A DNA stretch of 64,000 nt from Halorubrum salinum (GCF_024494575.1 NZ_JANHDO010000001.1:310001-374000); one strand, 5' to 3'. Counted from the stretch's first letter, positions 40,080-48,139 are shown. Numbers and translations: made by a program. Notes: generated by a model from the letters alone, not told the origin.

Positions 40080-42364
40080 AGGCTCACCACGTCGAGGACG
40101 GCAACGACGTCGCCGTCGCCGAGGACCGCCGTGCCGCTGAGCCCCGGCGTCCCCGACAGCGGCCCGTCGAGCGGTTTCACGACGACCTCCTCCTGGTCCA
40201 ACACGGCGTCGCAGTGGAGCGCCACCTGTCGCGTCTCCTCGCGGATCCGCACGAGCATCCCAACGTCGTCCGCGGACTCCGAAGCGTCGAGCGCGTCCGC
40301 GCCCTCGACGGTCCCGCCGTCCGGCGTCGCGGTCTCGTCGGGCCCGCTCGCGGCCGATCCGCCCGGAGCCGATCCGCCCACGCCGGAGCCGGCCGCGGCG
40401 GCCCCGCTCTCTTCGAGCCGGTCGTTCAGTCGGATCACGGGGTAGAGGTCGTCCTCGTGGCGCACGATCTCGTCGCCGTGGACCTCCTCCACGTCGTCCG
40501 CGCGGGCGACCTCCGCGATCGACTTTATCGGGATCCCGTACTCGGTGCCGCCGACGTCGACGAACATCACCTTCACGATGGCGACGGTCACCGGGAGCCG
40601 GAAGCGGACGGTCGTCCCCTCGCCGGGCTCGCTCTCGACGGCGACCGAGCCGTCGAGGTCGCGCGCGGTCGTCCGCACGACGTCCATGCCGACGCCGCGG
40701 CCGGAGACGTCGGTGACCTCCTCCGCGGTGGAGAAGCCGGGGTGGAACACGAGGTCGTACACCTCGTCGTCGTCCATCGCCTCGACCGCCTCGGGGCTCT
40801 TTACGCCCTCGGCGACCGCCTTCTCGCGGAGCTGGTCGGGATCGAGCCCGCCGCCGTCGTCTGCGACCTCGATGATGACGTGGTCGCGCTCGCGCTCGGC
40901 CGTGAGCCGGACGGTGCCCGTCGGGTCCTTCCCGGCGGCCTCGCGCTCGTCCGGCGACTCGATCCCGTGGTCGACGGCGTTCCGGAGGACGTGGACGAGC
41001 GGGTCGCGCATCTCCGTGAGGATCGTCCGGTCGAGTTCGACGTCGTCGCCCTCGATCTCGAAGTCGATCCGCTTGTCGAGGTCCCGAGAGATGTCGCGGA
41101 CGAGCCGCGGGAACGAGTCCGACACCTGCGAGAAGGGGATGAGCCGCATGTCCATCGCCGTGTCCTGCAGGCTGGAGGCGAGCTTGTCGAGTTCGTCTAA
41201 GGCGTCCGACTGCGCGTTCATCCCCTCCAGCTCTCGCCGGAGCTTGATGCGACTCGTCACCAGCTGCTCGACGAGCCCGTACAGCTCGTCGACCTGATCG
41301 ACGTCGACGCGGATAGACTTGATCTCGTCGCCCGACTTGGAGTCGGAGCCGGAGTCGTCTCCGCCGCCTTTCGTGTCCCCGGTGTTCCCCGTGTCGTCCG
41401 CATTGTCCCCGTCGTCCGTTCCTTCCGCGTCGTCGAGGGCGGTGACGGTGTCCGTGCGCTCGTCGTCTGCCGCCCCGCCGTCGGCGGGTTCGGCATCGTC
41501 GCCGTCGGCGTCAGCGGCCGCTTCGGACGGGGTCTCGGCCGCTGCGTCGCTCCCGCTCCCGTCGCCCTCTTCGCCGGCTCCGACGAGAGCAGTCGTCACC
41601 GACTCCACCTGCGTGAGCGCGTCGAGTCCCTCCGCGACCACGTCGGCCGCCGCGCCGCCGACGAACGCGTCGAACCCCTCGTCGTACTCGCCGTCCTCAA
41701 GCGCGGCCGGGTCGGGGTCGGTGACGAAGCCGTCGAACTGCCCGTCGAGCGCCTGCACGACGAGCGTGGCGTCGACGCCCGCCATCGCGCTCTCGCCTAT
41801 CGTCACGTCCGCGTACACGACGGGCTCTGGAAGGTCCGCCACGCCCGACGGGAGGTCGGGGACGGCGACGTCGCCGGACTCGCTCGTCTCGGCGGTCGAG
41901 TCGCTCTCGTCCGCTTCGCCGGACGCGTCGTCACCGGCGTCAGCGTCTCCAGCATCGGCGTCTCCATCGGCATCCTCGCCTCCGACGGTTCCGTGCTCTT
42001 CCATCTCGCGGAGGCGCGCTTCGAGGTCCGACGGGTCCGTCGTCACCTCGCCGGTGTCGGCGATCTCGGCGACCATCGCCTCGACGGCGTCGACGCCCTC
42101 GAAGAGGAGGTCCATGACCTCGGGCGTCACCTCGCGGTCGCCCTGTCTGATCGCGTCGAGCAGGTCCTCCAGCGCGTGGCCGAACGACGAGACGTCCTCG
42201 TACCCCATCGCCGCCGCGTTCCCCTTCAGGGTGTGTGCGACGCGGAACACGTCGTCCATCGCCGCGGCGTCCTCGGGGTCGGACTCGAGCGCGAGCAGCG
42301 CGTTGTTGAGGTCCGTGACCCCGTCTTCCGCCTCGGCGACGAACGCGGCGCGGTGTGAGTCCAT
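40076..42364 (-). CDS. cheA: Chemotaxis histidine kinase CheA
   Basis: A 762-residue CheA kinase, the core of the taxis signalling array with CheW and the transducers. P1 has the phosphorylated His44 in RVAHTLKGNAAAMGYEDV. An acidic linker follows, then a P2-like domain (about residues 185-285), then a second, longer Asp/Gly/Ser-rich linker (about 285-370). P3 dimerisation runs from IRVDVDQVDELYGLVEQLVTSRIKL. P4 ATPase has HVLRNAVDHGIESPDERE, DDGGGLDPDQLREKAV and SGRGVGMDVV. The CheW-like P5 closes at VVAVLDVVSL. Joined to cheB by TGATG and to cheR by ATGA. Confidence 0.95.
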   Translation of the reverse strand: MDSHRAAFVAEAEDGVTDLNNALLALESDPEDAAAMDDVFRVAHTLKGNAAAMGYEDVSSFGHALEDLLDAIRQGDREVTPEVMDLLFEGVDAVEAMVAEIADTGEVTTDPSDLEARLREMEEHGTVGGEDADGDADAGDADAGDDASGEADESDSTAETSESGDVAVPDLPSGVADLPEPVVYADVTIGESAMAGVDATLVVQALDGQFDGFVTDPDPAALEDGEYDEGFDAFVGGAAADVVAEGLDALTQVESVTTALVGAGEEGDGSGSDAAAETPSEAAADADGDDAEPADGGAADDERTDTVTALDDAEGTDDGDNADDTGNTGDTKGGGDDSGSDSKSGDEIKSIRVDVDQVDELYGLVEQLVTSRIKLRRELEGMNAQSDALDELDKLASSLQDTAMDMRLIPFSQVSDSFPRLVRDISRDLDKRIDFEIEGDDVELDRTILTEMRDPLVHVLRNAVDHGIESPDEREAAGKDPTGTVRLTAERERDHVIIEVADDGGGLDPDQLREKAVAEGVKSPEAVEAMDDDEVYDLVFHPGFSTAEEVTDVSGRGVGMDVVRTTARDLDGSVAVESEPGEGTTVRFRLPVTVAIVKVMFVDVGGTEYGIPIKSIAEVARADDVEEVHGDEIVRHEDDLYPVIRLNDRLEESGAAAAGSGVGGSAPGGSAASGPDETATPDGGTVEGADALDASESADDVGMLVRIREETRQVALHCDAVLDQEEVVVKPLDGPLSGTPGLSGTAVLGDGDVVAVLDVVSL

Positions 42365-43506
42365 CAGGCCTCACCCCCCACGATCGCGCCGGCGACGTCG
42401 TCGAGGTCGTGCACCTCGTCCACGCCGCCGGACTCCACCGCGCGCTTCGGCATCCCGTAGATGACGCAGGTGTCCTCGCTCTGGGCTATCGTCCGCGCGC
42501 CGGCGTCGGCCATCGCGCGGATCCCCTCGGCGGCGTCCGAGCCCATCCCGGTCAACACGACGCCGACGAGCGGGTCGTCGACGACCTCGGCCGCAGAGCG
42601 CATCGTCACGTCTGCGGCCGGCGACACCGACTGTGAGTCGTCCTCGTCGAGTTTGACCCGGAGCCGACCCGCGCGGTAGCTGTCGATTCGGGTGTGGCTC
42701 CCGCCGCGGGCGACGAGCGCCTCGCCGGCACCGATCCGCGCCCCGTCGCTCGCCTCCCGCACGTCGTACGCCGAGGCGGCGTCCAGGCGGTCGGCGAACC
42801 GCGGCGTGAACGCCTCCGGCATGTGCTGGACGATGACGATCCGACAGTCCGCCATCGGCAGCGCCGACATGACGCGCTCGACCGCGTTCGGCCCGCCGGT
42901 CGACGCCCCGATCACGACCGTCAGCGGTTCGTCGAGGCCCGCCGCTGGTGCGGTCGTCGCCGCGCTCGCCGACGCGGACGCGCCCGTCGACGCGGACGCG
43001 CCCGCCGACGCCGACCCGCCGGACCCGGCAGACGCGCTCGCCGAGCCGCCTCGGTCCCACGTCGCCGCCGCGAGGTCCGCGTCCGCGACCGACCTGACGG
43101 CCTCGACGAGCCGATCTGACTCCCGAGAGACCCCGGTCGAGACCTCGCCGCCGGGCTTCGAGAAGAAGTCGACCGCGCCGCGTTCGAGCGCCTCGAAGGT
43201 CACCTCTGCGCCCTCGTCCGTGTGTGCAGACAGCATCAGAACGGGCGTCGGGGTCTCCTCCATCAGCCGTTCGACGGCCTCTAACCCCCCCATTCCGGGC
43301 ATCTCCACGTCCATCGTCACCACGTCGGGAGCCGTCTCGGCGACCACCGACAGCGCCTCCGCGCCGTCGCCCGCCTCGCCGACGACCGCGACACCGGCGT
43401 CTGTCAAGAGATCGGCGATCAACCCGCGCATGAACGGCGAGTCGTCGACGACCACCACCCGCGGTGACCCGTCGCGGCTCCCCCGCCGATCCGTCGTCCT
43501 GCTCAT
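42364..43506 (-). CDS. cheB: Chemotaxis methylesterase CheB
   Basis: A 380-residue protein-glutamate methylesterase/deamidase. The receiver domain has VVVVDDSPFMRGLI and phospho-acceptor Asp66 in TMDVEMPG. A low-complexity Ala/Ser/Gly linker (about residues 165-200) is unusually repetitive. The esterase domain has the catalytic serine in VIGASTGGPNAVERV, histidine in VQHMPEAFTPRFADRLD and aspartate in LTGMGSDAAEGIRAM. The ATG at 43506 fits a TTTATG box at 43532-43537, 28 nt upstream; the in-frame extension to 43533 is rejected. First gene of the taxis operon and divergent from cheW. Confidence 0.95.
   Translation of the reverse strand: MSRTTDRRGSRDGSPRVVVVDDSPFMRGLIADLLTDAGVAVVGEAGDGAEALSVVAETAPDVVTMDVEMPGMGGLEAVERLMEETPTPVLMLSAHTDEGAEVTFEALERGAVDFFSKPGGEVSTGVSRESDRLVEAVRSVADADLAAATWDRGGSASASAGSGGSASAGASASTGASASASAATTAPAAGLDEPLTVVIGASTGGPNAVERVMSALPMADCRIVIVQHMPEAFTPRFADRLDAASAYDVREASDGARIGAGEALVARGGSHTRIDSYRAGRLRVKLDEDDSQSVSPAADVTMRSAAEVVDDPLVGVVLTGMGSDAAEGIRAMADAGARTIAQSEDTCVIYGMPKRAVESGGVDEVHDLDDVAGAIVGGEA
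42966..43018 (-). repeat. 18-bp tandem repeat in cheB linker
   Basis: On the plus strand GACGCGGACGCGCCCGTC is followed by GACGCGGACGCGCCCGCC and then a decayed third copy. They encode the SASAGASAS part of the linker between the receiver and esterase domains. Confidence 0.6.
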
Positions 43507-43531
43507 ACCCAAAAGCGGTCGCAGAATCAGC

Positions 43532-43537
43532 ATAAAT
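43532..43537 (-). promoter_or_regulatory. TATA box of the che operon
   Basis: GCATTTATGC on the minus strand, 28 nt upstream of the cheB ATG at 43506. It sits in the 102-nt divergent cheB/cheW region. Confidence 0.55.
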
Positions 43538-43578
43538 GCACGCCCCCGCTAATCACTGCTGATAATTCAGGGGACACG

Positions 43579-43584
43579 GTTATT
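43579..43584 (+). promoter_or_regulatory. TATA-like box of cheW
   Basis: CGGTTATTGG about 28 nt upstream of the cheW ATG at 43609; weaker than the divergent cheB box. Confidence 0.4.
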
Positions 43585-43608
43585 GGTGGCTTCACCGCAG
43601 GAGTTCGT

Positions 43609-44103
43609 ATGGCAGCCACGGAAGCAGACGCCGAACCGACGAAGGTACTGGAGTTCGGCTTGGGCGACGGGACGTACTGTCTGGACATCGGCGTGATAGA
43701 CGAGATCGTCGACGCCGGCGAGCTCACGCGCATCCCGAACTCGCCCGATCACGTCGAAGGCGTGATGGATCTCCGCGGGCGAACGACGACGATCGTCGAC
43801 CCGAAGACGCTGTTCGCCATCGAGGAGGACGGCCCCCGCGAGCGGATCGTCGTCTTCGACGACGACGAGATCGACGAGGGCGGGACCGTCGGCTGGATGG
43901 TCGACGAGGTGTTTCAAGTCCGCGACGTCGCGCCCGAAGACGTCGACCAAGGAACGACCGTCGAAGACGAGGGCGTCCGCGGGATCGTCAAGTCGGACGA
44001 CCGGTTCGTCGTCTGGGTCTCGCCGGACGTCGACGGCCTCGACATCGACGACGTCGCCGACTCCTCACCCGACGACGCGGGCGGCGAGTCGGTCGAGGCG
44101 TAA
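43609..44103 (+). CDS. cheW: Chemotaxis coupling protein CheW
   Basis: A 164-residue CheW adaptor joining CheA to transducers. The family order is VLEFGLGDGTYCLDIGVIDEIVDAGELTRIPNSPDHVEGVMDLRGRTTTIVDPKTLF, then RIVVFDDDEIDEGGTVGWMVDEVFQV and GIVKSDDRFVVWV. It is longer than many CheW proteins because of an acidic C-terminal tail (about residues 145-164). Divergent from cheB with only 102 nt between starts, so both promoters share one short control region. cheY, cheC and cheD are not in the window. Confidence 0.94.
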   Translation: MAATEADAEPTKVLEFGLGDGTYCLDIGVIDEIVDAGELTRIPNSPDHVEGVMDLRGRTTTIVDPKTLFAIEEDGPRERIVVFDDDEIDEGGTVGWMVDEVFQVRDVAPEDVDQGTTVEDEGVRGIVKSDDRFVVWVSPDVDGLDIDDVADSSPDDAGGESVEA

Positions 44104-44191
44104 GCCGGACCCGGTCGACGCGCACGGCGGTTTCGGTGAGGCGTCAGTCACGCCGCCGCGACGGACGGCCGTCCCGTTTTGGTCTCTCCGC

Positions 44192-44207
44192 TGCCGTCCT
44201 CACGGCA
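44192..44207 (+). terminator. Hairpin after cheW
   Basis: TGCCGT (44192-44197), CCTC loop, ACGGCA (44202-44207): a perfect 6-bp stem about 90 nt after the cheW stop, preceded by a T-run at 44176-44179. Possibly transcript-end structure; function is uncertain. Confidence 0.3.
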
Positions 44208-44219
44208 GGCCCGTCCGGC

Positions 44220-44237
44220 GTTCTCACGGGTGAGAAC
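44220..44237. promoter_or_regulatory. Palindromic operator candidate GTTCTCAC-GG-GTGAGAAC
   Basis: Perfect 8-bp arms (44220-44227 and 44230-44237) around GG. It ends 13 nt upstream of the TATA box (44251) of the RecA-fold gene at 44281, the position of an activator site or upstream operator in haloarchaeal promoters. An almost identical element is at 51226-51244 upstream of the ba3 oxidase operon, and an exact half-site is at 14322-14329 upstream of fumC. Confidence 0.6.
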
Positions 44238-44250
44238 CGGGTGCCAATCC

Positions 44251-44255
44251 TTATG
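44251..44255 (+). promoter_or_regulatory. TATA box of RecA-fold gene
   Basis: CCTTATGCGG about 28 nt upstream of the ATG at 44281. Confidence 0.5.
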
Positions 44256-44280
44256 CGGTGACCGACGAGTCTGACACGAT

Positions 44281-44976
44281 ATGCGCGCACCAAGCGGCGT
44301 CCCCGGGTTCGACGACCTCGTCGACGGCGGGTTCCCGGAGAGCCGCCTCTACGTCGTGAGCGGTCCGCCGGGGAGCGGAAAGACCACGTTCTGCTCGCAG
44401 TTCGCGGCACAGGGCGCTCGCAACGGCGAGGACGTGTTGTATATCAGCATGCACGAGACCAAGGCGGGGATCCGCCGCGACATGGGCGAGTACGACTTCG
44501 GATTCGACCGCGCGCTCGACACCGATCGCGTCACGTTCCTCGATTCGTTCTCGTCGGACGGTCGTCGCTTCTTCGGGCTCCCGGGCGAGCGCCGGGACCA
44601 CTCCGGCGTCACGAACCGCCTCACCGGATTCATCAACTCGCGCGATATCGACCGCGTCGTCTTCGACTCCACGATGCTGTTGCGGTTCCTCCTCGACGAC
44701 GACGAGGACACCATGGTCCAGCTACTCTCCTCGCTGAAGCGGACCGACGCGACCACTCTCCTTATCTCCGAGATGACCGACCCGAGCGCCTACTCCGAGG
44801 AGCACTACCTCGCACACGGAGTCGTCTTCATGCACAACTACCTCGAAGACGAGGGGATGCGCCGCGGGATACAGGTGTTGAAGATGCGCGGTACCGACGT
44901 GAACACCGACATCCAGGACGTCGAGTTCACCGACGGGGGGCTTCGCGTCGGCGCGGCCGCGACGGTGACGCACTGA
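44281..44976 (+). CDS. KaiC/RAD55-like RecA-superfamily ATPase
   Basis: A 231-residue single-domain ATPase of the KaiC/GvpD/RAD55 group, which haloarchaeal annotation associates with signal transduction. SGVPGFDDLVDGGFPESRLYVVSGPPGSGKTTFCSQFA (split; residues 5-43) holds the Walker A GPPGSGKT. LYISMHETKAGIRRDMGEYDFGF follows. Walker B-like RVVFDSTMLLRFLL and TTLLISEMTDP, then HGVVFMHNYLEDEGMRRGIQVLKMRGTDVNTDIQDVEFTDGGLRV, form the core strands and the R-M-x-x-x-Q-V-x-K-x-R motif of the family. It starts a three-gene cluster just after cheW; the next gene overlaps it (TGATG). A conserved palindrome lies upstream of its TATA box. Confidence 0.86.
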   Translation: MRAPSGVPGFDDLVDGGFPESRLYVVSGPPGSGKTTFCSQFAAQGARNGEDVLYISMHETKAGIRRDMGEYDFGFDRALDTDRVTFLDSFSSDGRRFFGLPGERRDHSGVTNRLTGFINSRDIDRVVFDSTMLLRFLLDDDEDTMVQLLSSLKRTDATTLLISEMTDPSAYSEEHYLAHGVVFMHNYLEDEGMRRGIQVLKMRGTDVNTDIQDVEFTDGGLRVGAAATVTH

Positions 44977-45368
44977 TGTACGACCGTACGTTCGGAACCG
45001 AGTGGGACGACCTCGCACGCGAGGAGGCGGTCGAGCGCGCGTTCGCACTCGGTGTCGCGACCGAAATCGACCGCGAGCGCCCGACGGAGCTGGATCGCGT
45101 GCTCGACGCGTTCGAGAGCGCGTACGACCGGAGTCTCGTCGAACTCGCCTACGACGAGGGGCGGACGAAGGCGCTCGAGGCGGCGGCCGAATCCGCCGAC
45201 GCCGACCCGCAGACGGTGTGGGACGCCTTGGTCGACGGCGGCGGCACGCCACGAGTCGCTCCCGTCTCCGCCGCCTTGCCCGGCGCGCTGACCGAACTGT
45301 CGCTCACGAAGCGACCGCGGGAGGGACCGCCGTCCTCGCTCGCGTTCCCGTCAATGCTTCGGAAGTGA
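44976..45368 (+). CDS. Small acidic helical protein coupled to RecA-fold genes
   Basis: A 130-residue protein with no family I recognise. The first ~95 residues look all-helical: EWDDLAREEAVERAFALGVATEIDRE, ELDRVLDAFESAYDRSLVELAYDEGRTKALEAAAE, ADPQTVWDALVDGG. The C-terminus (about 96-130) is Pro/Ser-rich and basic at the end (SLTKRPREGPPSS, MLRK). Its start overlaps the stop of the KaiC-like ATPase gene (TGATG), which implies translational coupling and a shared function, perhaps as its binding partner. A second RecA-fold gene follows after 43 nt. Confidence 0.72.
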   Translation: MYDRTFGTEWDDLAREEAVERAFALGVATEIDRERPTELDRVLDAFESAYDRSLVELAYDEGRTKALEAAAESADADPQTVWDALVDGGGTPRVAPVSAALPGALTELSLTKRPREGPPSSLAFPSMLRK

Positions 45369-45381
45369 ATCCTCGGAAGGG

Positions 45382-45387
45382 TTTTAC
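45382..45387 (+). promoter_or_regulatory. TATA box of second RecA-fold gene
   Basis: GGTTTTACC with TTTTAC about 28 nt upstream of the ATG at 45412. It gives the third gene of the cluster its own leaderless promoter. Confidence 0.5.
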
Positions 45388-45411
45388 CCGCCCTCGCACC
45401 AACCTACACCA

Positions 45412-46020
45412 ATGAGCGTACTTCCAGACGCTGTCCGGAACGCCGACAGCGTCCTCCTCAGCGGTCCGCCGATGAGCGGGAAGTACGACCTCTTCACCCG
45501 CCTGCTCGCGGACTGGGTCGACGAACCGGTCGTGATCTCGACGGGTCGAACCGCGGAGAAGGTCCGCGCCGACTACGAGTCGATCACCGGTCGCGACGGC
45601 GACGACGTGATCGTCATCGACTGCGTCACCCACGAGCAGGGCGACAAGCGTCCGGACACCCCCTCGACGAAGTACGTCGCAAGCGCCGGGAACCTCACGG
45701 ACATCGGGATCAAGTTCACCGACATCGTCGAGTCCTCGGCCGGCAAGGAGCGCGCGGTCGGCGTCTACTCGCTCTCGCAGCTCCTGATGTACTGGGATCC
45801 GGAGCGCATCTATCAGTTCACCCGCGTGCTGACCTCACAGACCTCCGGAGAGGGCTGGCCCTTCGTCGGGGTGCTCAACTCGACGGCCCACGACGAGCAG
45901 GTCGTCCACACGCTCCACGAGCCGTTCGACGTCGTCCTCGAAACGCGCGTCGACGGCGACGACCGGGAGTTCCGCGTCCGCGGCCGCGTTGAACAGCCCT
46001 CCGGGTGGGCACCGTACTAA
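45412..46020 (+). CDS. RecA-fold protein with atypical P-loop (DUF7090-like)
   Basis: A 202-residue protein related to the KaiC/RAD55 fold. The P-loop reads LLSGPPMSGKYDLFTRLLADW (split; residues 15-35): G-x-x-M-S-G-K is kept, but the canonical Thr/Ser after the lysine is Tyr. That residue normally helps bind Mg, so ATP hydrolysis may be altered or lost. VVISTGRTAEKVRADYESITG, VIVIDCVTHEQGD and RAVGVYSLSQLLMYWDPERIYQFTRVLTSQTSGEGWPFVGVLNSTAHDEQVVHTL follow the RecA core order. The DUF7090 label is from memory. It is the third gene of the cluster behind cheW and has its own TATA box. Confidence 0.78.
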   Translation: MSVLPDAVRNADSVLLSGPPMSGKYDLFTRLLADWVDEPVVISTGRTAEKVRADYESITGRDGDDVIVIDCVTHEQGDKRPDTPSTKYVASAGNLTDIGIKFTDIVESSAGKERAVGVYSLSQLLMYWDPERIYQFTRVLTSQTSGEGWPFVGVLNSTAHDEQVVHTLHEPFDVVLETRVDGDDREFRVRGRVEQPSGWAPY

Positions 46021-46044
46021 CCGATCGTTGGGTCTCCGGTCGAC

Positions 46045-46641
46045 TCAGCCGATCAGATCGAACTCGACGCCGATCGGCGGCGCGTCGACGGCCCCCCAGT
46101 AGACGAACCGGTGTGTCCCCGCGCCGAGCGGCGGGCAGACGGCGAGGTCGAGGTCGGGAACCGCCGACGCGATCGCCGACTCGTCGAGCCGTATCTCCCA
46201 GCTGTACGCGCCGGTCGTCCCGAACTCCTCTTCGGCCTGCGGGAGCGCCGCCGGCTCGCCCGTGGTCGACCCTCTGACCTCGAGCCACCCCGCGTCCGTC
46301 TCGCGTTGGATCGCGTAGGCGTACCTGCCGAGCGTCGTCGTCGCCGCGTCGCCGGTGTTCCGCAGCACGACTCGGACCGACTGGCCGTAGGTCTCCGCGG
46401 AGCCCTCGCTCGACAGCTCCAGCCGAGTCTCCGGCGCGTCGACGACGGTCCCCTCGACCGGCCCGTCGATCGGCGGATCGAGCCGGACGAACGCGTCGTC
46501 TTCACAGGTCAGCGTCTCCGGCGTTCCCTCTGGGCCCTGGGGGCCGTCGCCGGCCGCGAAGTCGAGGCAGCCGGCGAGACCGGCCGTGCCGACCGCGGCG
46601 AGGGCACCGCGTCCCAACAGGTCGCGTCGCGTGCGTTCCAT
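46045..46641 (-). CDS. Tat-exported lipoprotein, unknown function
   Basis: A 198-residue predicted lipoprotein. The twin-arginine signal MERTRRDLLGRGALAAVG ends in LAGC near residue 25. The mature domain is beta-rich and starts TCEDDAFVRLDPPIDGPVEGTVVDAP, followed by YGQSVRVVLRNTGDAATTTLGRYAYAIQRETDAGW and LAVCPPLGAGTHRFVYWG: an immunoglobulin-like extracellular fold. A possible disulfide joins the cysteines near the start and in LAVCPP. A GGTTCAAACC sequence about 27 nt upstream may be the TATA element. Divergent from the mutase gene. I do not recognise a characterised family. Confidence 0.8.
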   Translation of the reverse strand: MERTRRDLLGRGALAAVGTAGLAGCLDFAAGDGPQGPEGTPETLTCEDDAFVRLDPPIDGPVEGTVVDAPETRLELSSEGSAETYGQSVRVVLRNTGDAATTTLGRYAYAIQRETDAGWLEVRGSTTGEPAALPQAEEEFGTTGAYSWEIRLDESAIASAVPDLDLAVCPPLGAGTHRFVYWGAVDAPPIGVEFDLIG

Positions 46642-46759
46642 ACGAGCGGGTGGGACGGCAGGGGTTTGAACCGCACGGCGACGCCTCGCCCGCCGCGTCG
46701 CGACGTCCGATCTCTCCCGGTTCGGAACCGCTTTCCCGTCGGGTGGTCCATACTCGCCC

Positions 46760-48124
46760 ATGGAGCTGTTCGGATCCAGCGGCATTCGCGGGGTCGCACT
46801 CCGGTATCTCACCCCGGAACTCGTGCTCGACATCGCGAAGGCGGCCGGGACGGTGTGGGACACAGACCGGGTCGCCGTCGCCCGCGACACCCGCACCACC
46901 GGCGAGCTGTTCGCCAACGCGGCCGCGAGCGGGCTCGCCGCCGTCGGCTGCGACGTCGACCGGCTCGGCGTGGTGCCGACGCCCGCAGTCGGGAACTACT
47001 GCGAGTCCGCTGGGGTCCCCTGCGTCCTCGTCACCGCCTCGCACAACCCGCCGGAGTTCAACGGGATCAAGCTCGTCGGCGACGACGGCGTCGAGCTCTC
47101 CGTCGACCTGCTCGAACGCGTCGAGCGCCGCGTGCTCGACGACGAGTACGACCACGCCGACTGGCGGACCGCCGGCGCGACGACGGGCGTCGAGGGCGTC
47201 GTCGACGACTACGTCGATCAGCTCGTCGACGCGGTCGACGCCGAGGCCATCGCCGACGCCGACCTCACGGTCGCTATCGACCCCGGCCACGGCGCGGCCT
47301 CGCTCGCTTCCCCGCGGATCTACCGCGAACTCGGCTGTGACGTGTTGACGGTGAACGCGACGCCCGACGGTCACTTCCCGGGTCGGGAGTCCGAGCCCGT
47401 CCCAGAGCACCTCGCCGACCTCTCCCGGCTCGTCGCGACCTCCGACGCCGACGTGGGGATCGCTCACGACGGCGACGCCGACCGCGCCGTCTTCGTCGAC
47501 GAGACGGGCGCGTTCGTCGACGGCGACACCTCCTTCGCGGCGATGGCGGACGCCTGCCTCACCCCCGGCGACGCCGTCGTCAGCGCGGTCAACGTCTCCC
47601 AGCGGCTCGTCGACGTCTGTGCGGAACACGACGCCGACCTCGAACTCACGCCCATCGGCGCGACGAACATCATCACCCGCACGCGCGAGCTCCACGCCGA
47701 GGGGACGACCGTGCCTATCGCCGGCGAGGGCAACGGCGGGGTGTTCTTCCCGCCGTACCGGCTCTCCCGCGACGGGGGGTACATCGGCGCGCGGTTCCTC
47801 GAACTGCTCGCGGCCGCGGACGGCGCGCCCGCGAGCGAGGTCATCGCTCCCTACACCGACTACCACTTCGTGCGGCTCAACGTCGAGTACGCGGACGGCG
47901 ACGAGCGCGACGAGATGCTCTCGGCCGCGCGGGCGTACGTGGAGACCGCCGACGCCGAGCCGAACACCACCGACGGCTACCGGCTCGACTACGGCGACGC
48001 GTGGGTGCTCGTACGCCCCTCGGGCACGGAACCGAAGATACGGATCTACGCCGAGTCCGCCGACGCCGACCGCGCCGAACAGCTCGCGATGGACATGCGA
48101 GTCGCGGTCGAGAGCGGTCGATAG
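46760..48124 (+). CDS. glmM: Phosphohexomutase (phosphoglucosamine/phosphomannomutase family)
   Basis: A 454-residue alpha-D-phosphohexomutase interconverting 1- and 6-phosphosugars for nucleotide-sugar synthesis. The N-terminus LFGSSGIRGVALRYLTPEL is followed by the active serine in VTASHNPPEFNGIKLVG (about residues 91-107), the metal-binding HDGDADRAVFVD (about 235-246), the sugar-binding GEGNGGVFFP (about 319-328) and the phosphate-binding VRPSGTEPKIRIYAE (about 415-429). Glucosamine, glucose and mannose phosphates are all handled by this family, and GNGGV favours glucosamine only weakly, so the gene symbol is provisional. Confidence 0.88.
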   Translation: MELFGSSGIRGVALRYLTPELVLDIAKAAGTVWDTDRVAVARDTRTTGELFANAAASGLAAVGCDVDRLGVVPTPAVGNYCESAGVPCVLVTASHNPPEFNGIKLVGDDGVELSVDLLERVERRVLDDEYDHADWRTAGATTGVEGVVDDYVDQLVDAVDAEAIADADLTVAIDPGHGAASLASPRIYRELGCDVLTVNATPDGHFPGRESEPVPEHLADLSRLVATSDADVGIAHDGDADRAVFVDETGAFVDGDTSFAAMADACLTPGDAVVSAVNVSQRLVDVCAEHDADLELTPIGATNIITRTRELHAEGTTVPIAGEGNGGVFFPPYRLSRDGGYIGARFLELLAAADGAPASEVIAPYTDYHFVRLNVEYADGDERDEMLSAARAYVETADAEPNTTDGYRLDYGDAWVLVRPSGTEPKIRIYAESADADRAEQLAMDMRVAVESGR

Positions 48125-48139
48125 CGGGCGTTCGGCCGC

